NCBI RefSeq assembly: GCF_017498545.1
Contig: NZ_CP071793.1
Span: forward strand, 6,151,001 to 6,215,000
From: Sulfidibacter corallicola
GTDB lineage: Bacteria; Acidobacteriota; Holophagae; Acanthopleuribacterales; Acanthopleuribacteraceae
Direction: 5' to 3'
DNA: 64,000 bases
Below are positions 62,613-64,000 of this stretch, one piece after another (position 1 is the stretch's first letter; every line of letters starts with the position of its first letter). A program made the translations under genes and the position numbers. The notes under the pieces were generated by a model. It did not search any database. It was not told the DNA's origin and was given only the letters and a program-made list of their open reading frames with translations.

Positions 62613-64000
62613 TTCGGAGACGTCGTTCGTGGGGGAGGACGGCGGTTGGGGCTTCATGCGCACGACCACGACCGTCATGTCGTCGTCGTGGGTTCGGCCG
62701 TCGGCGAACAGGTCGCAGGCTTCGAAGAACTGGTGCGCCACGGTTTGGGCGCTGCCGCCGAGCCGGCAGATCCGTTGGAGCGTCTGGGCCACCTTTTCCT
62801 GGCCCCAGAGTTGGTTTTCCCGATTGAATCGTTCCGGGAACCCATCGCTGTAAAAGATCAGGTAATCGTCGGGTTCGAGCGTCAACTCCTGGCTCGCCAC
62901 GGGGATTCGCTCCAAGAAGCCCAGCGGCGGGCCCTTCATGACCAGCGGTTTGAGCGTGTGGCTCTTGGCGCAGAAATGATAGGGGAACGGCATGCCCGCG
63001 AAGGCCATCTGGACATGGCGACTCTCCAGATCCAGAACCGAGATGCCGAGGCTCATGCCCATGGTTCGTTCGGTCAACGACTTTTTCAACCCGCGATTCA
63101 GTTCCTGGATCATGTCCACCAGTGAGGAGCCCTTCCCCAGCGCCCAAACCATGGAGCCCAATTTGGTCATGCCGACCACCAGGCCGGCGGCGAAGCCGTG
63201 TCCGGTGGCGTCGCCCACGGCGATGCAGAACCGCGAGGAATCCAGCTCGAGAAAATCGTAGTAGTCGCCACCCACCTCGGTGGCGGTGCGCATGGCGCCC
63301 ACGGCCTCGAAGACTTCGTTGTCGACGTTGTCGCGAGGCAGCATCGAGAGCTGAATGCGGCGCGCGTAATCCAGTTCCTCGGTCTTGCGCTTGAGTTCCA
63401 GCTCTACCAGGGCTTCCTGTTGTTGGGACTCCAGCCGTCGCCGCTGCGCCAGGAAACCGAGGAACAACAGGGAGATGACAAGCACCACCTCGATGCCGTA
63501 GAACCACCAGGTTTGCCAAAAGGGCGGGCGAATACGAATGGCCAGGGTGGCACCTTCCTCGTTCCAGATGCCGTCGTTGTTGGCGCCGATGACGCGGAAC
63601 GTATAGGTCCCGGGATCCAGGTTGGTGTACGTCACCTCGCGCTTGGTGCCGCTGAACTGCATGTGCGTGTCCAGGCCCTTGAGCTGGTAGTAGTACTGGT
63701 TTTTTTCGGTGTAGGTGAAGTCCAGCGCCGACCACTTGATTTCCAGGAAATTGCGGTTGTGGTCCAATTCCACGATGTGGTTGGGATCGAAGGGCCGCAG
63801 CGGCTGGCCCAGCACGTTGACGCCGGTCAGCACGATGGGCGGCGGATGGGGATTGGTGCTGAGCTCGGTGGGTTTGAACTGATTGAAGCCGTTGATGCCA
63901 CCGAAAAAGAAGGTGTCGTCGCGATCGCGTCGAAAGAAACCGTGTGCGAAGGCGCTGTTGCCGATCAGGCCGTCGCCGGAATCGTAGTGAATCACTTCAC
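62610..64000 (-). CDS. Propeller-sensor SpoIIE-type serine phosphatase, 5' end missing
   Basis: About 463 residues are in the window; the frame is open to the edge, so the N-terminal sensor lies outside. The order is: the end of a two-component-regulator propeller (FFFGGINGFNQF), a Y_Y_Y domain (YYYQLKGLDTHMQF), one transmembrane helix (FYGIEVVLVISLLFLGFLA), a coiled linker (LESQQQEALVELELKRKT), then a PP2C-like SpoIIE domain. The last has the metal-binding acidic motifs GGDYYDF, VGDATGHGFAAGLVV and THDDDMTVVVV. Such proteins sense an outside ligand and dephosphorylate an anti-anti-sigma factor in the cytoplasm; no such partner is seen here. The start codon is out of view. Confidence 0.9.
   Translation of the reverse strand, partial: EVIHYDSGDGLIGNSAFAHGFFRRDRDDTFFFGGINGFNQFKPTELSTNPHPPPIVLTGVNVLGQPLRPFDPNHIVELDHNRNFLEIKWSALDFTYTEKNQYYYQLKGLDTHMQFSGTKREVTYTNLDPGTYTFRVIGANNDGIWNEEGATLAIRIRPPFWQTWWFYGIEVVLVISLLFLGFLAQRRRLESQQQEALVELELKRKTEELDYARRIQLSMLPRDNVDNEVFEAVGAMRTATEVGGDYYDFLELDSSRFCIAVGDATGHGFAAGLVVGMTKLGSMVWALGKGSSLVDMIQELNRGLKKSLTERTMGMSLGISVLDLESRHVQMAFAGMPFPYHFCAKSHTLKPLVMKGPPLGFLERIPVASQELTLEPDDYLIFYSDGFPERFNRENQLWGQEKVAQTLQRICRLGGSAQTVAHQFFEACDLFADGRTHDDDMTVVVVRMKPQPPSSPTNDVSE

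Overview
This is a GC-rich bacterial chromosome segment with mostly housekeeping and secreted-protein genes. No phage, insertion sequence, rRNA or CRISPR array was seen. The VWFA protein at 29786 has the architecture common in Acidobacteriota. Together with many large Sec-exported proteins, outer-membrane beta-barrels, a ubiE/menG-type quinone methylase and an alpha-aminoadipate (AAA) lysine operon, this suggests a Gram-negative acidobacterium, possibly a Holophagae/Acanthopleuribacter-like, host-associated lineage. The placement is inference.

Layout. 1-3.1 kb: an SDR fragment, then a Tat-exported small subunit and a GMC oxidoreductase. 3.7-7.6 kb: a secreted Asp-box beta-propeller protein. 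7.7-11.9 kb (minus): a 1374-residue protein ending in a ubiquitin-specific-protease (C19/USP) fold with an intact-looking Cys-His-Asp triad. 12.5-19.8 kb (minus): ppk1-sixA, prc, a gamma-carbonic anhydrase and murB. 20-24.4 kb: an SDR and two tandem FadL-like outer-membrane proteins. 24.5-34.6 kb: DEAD-box helicase, tRNA-Arg, a DUF2270 membrane protein, a secreted protein, a VWFA protein, a double-parvulin lipoprotein, RNase D and tRNA-Leu(CAG). 34.6-41.7 kb: GFA-ubiE, two unfamiliar proteins (one with five 19-residue repeats), tyrS with an alanine-dehydrogenase/PNT-like gene, and a zinc-ribbon protein. 42.4-49.8 kb: a penicillin-acylase-like protein that seems to lack its nucleophile, a pentapeptide-repeat/TIR fusion, an M28 peptidase, secG and tRNA-Leu(GAG). 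49.8-54.6 kb: the lysine operon. 54.7-55.6 kb: an array of palindromic repeats. 55.6-64 kb: an S9 peptidase, an HU/IHF protein, a DciA-like protein, a large secreted protein and a truncated SpoIIE-type phosphatase sensor.

The strongest signal is at 49.84-50.20 kb. A near-consensus promoter is followed by two consecutive attenuators. Each has a short lysine-rich leader ORF, a hairpin that can form an antiterminator and a rho-independent terminator. They lie just upstream of homocitrate synthase, both homoaconitase subunits and homoisocitrate dehydrogenase. The logic fits lysine-tRNA-sensing control of the first half of the AAA lysine pathway. The second exceptional item is the eukaryote-like deubiquitinase domain at 7.7-8.7 kb.
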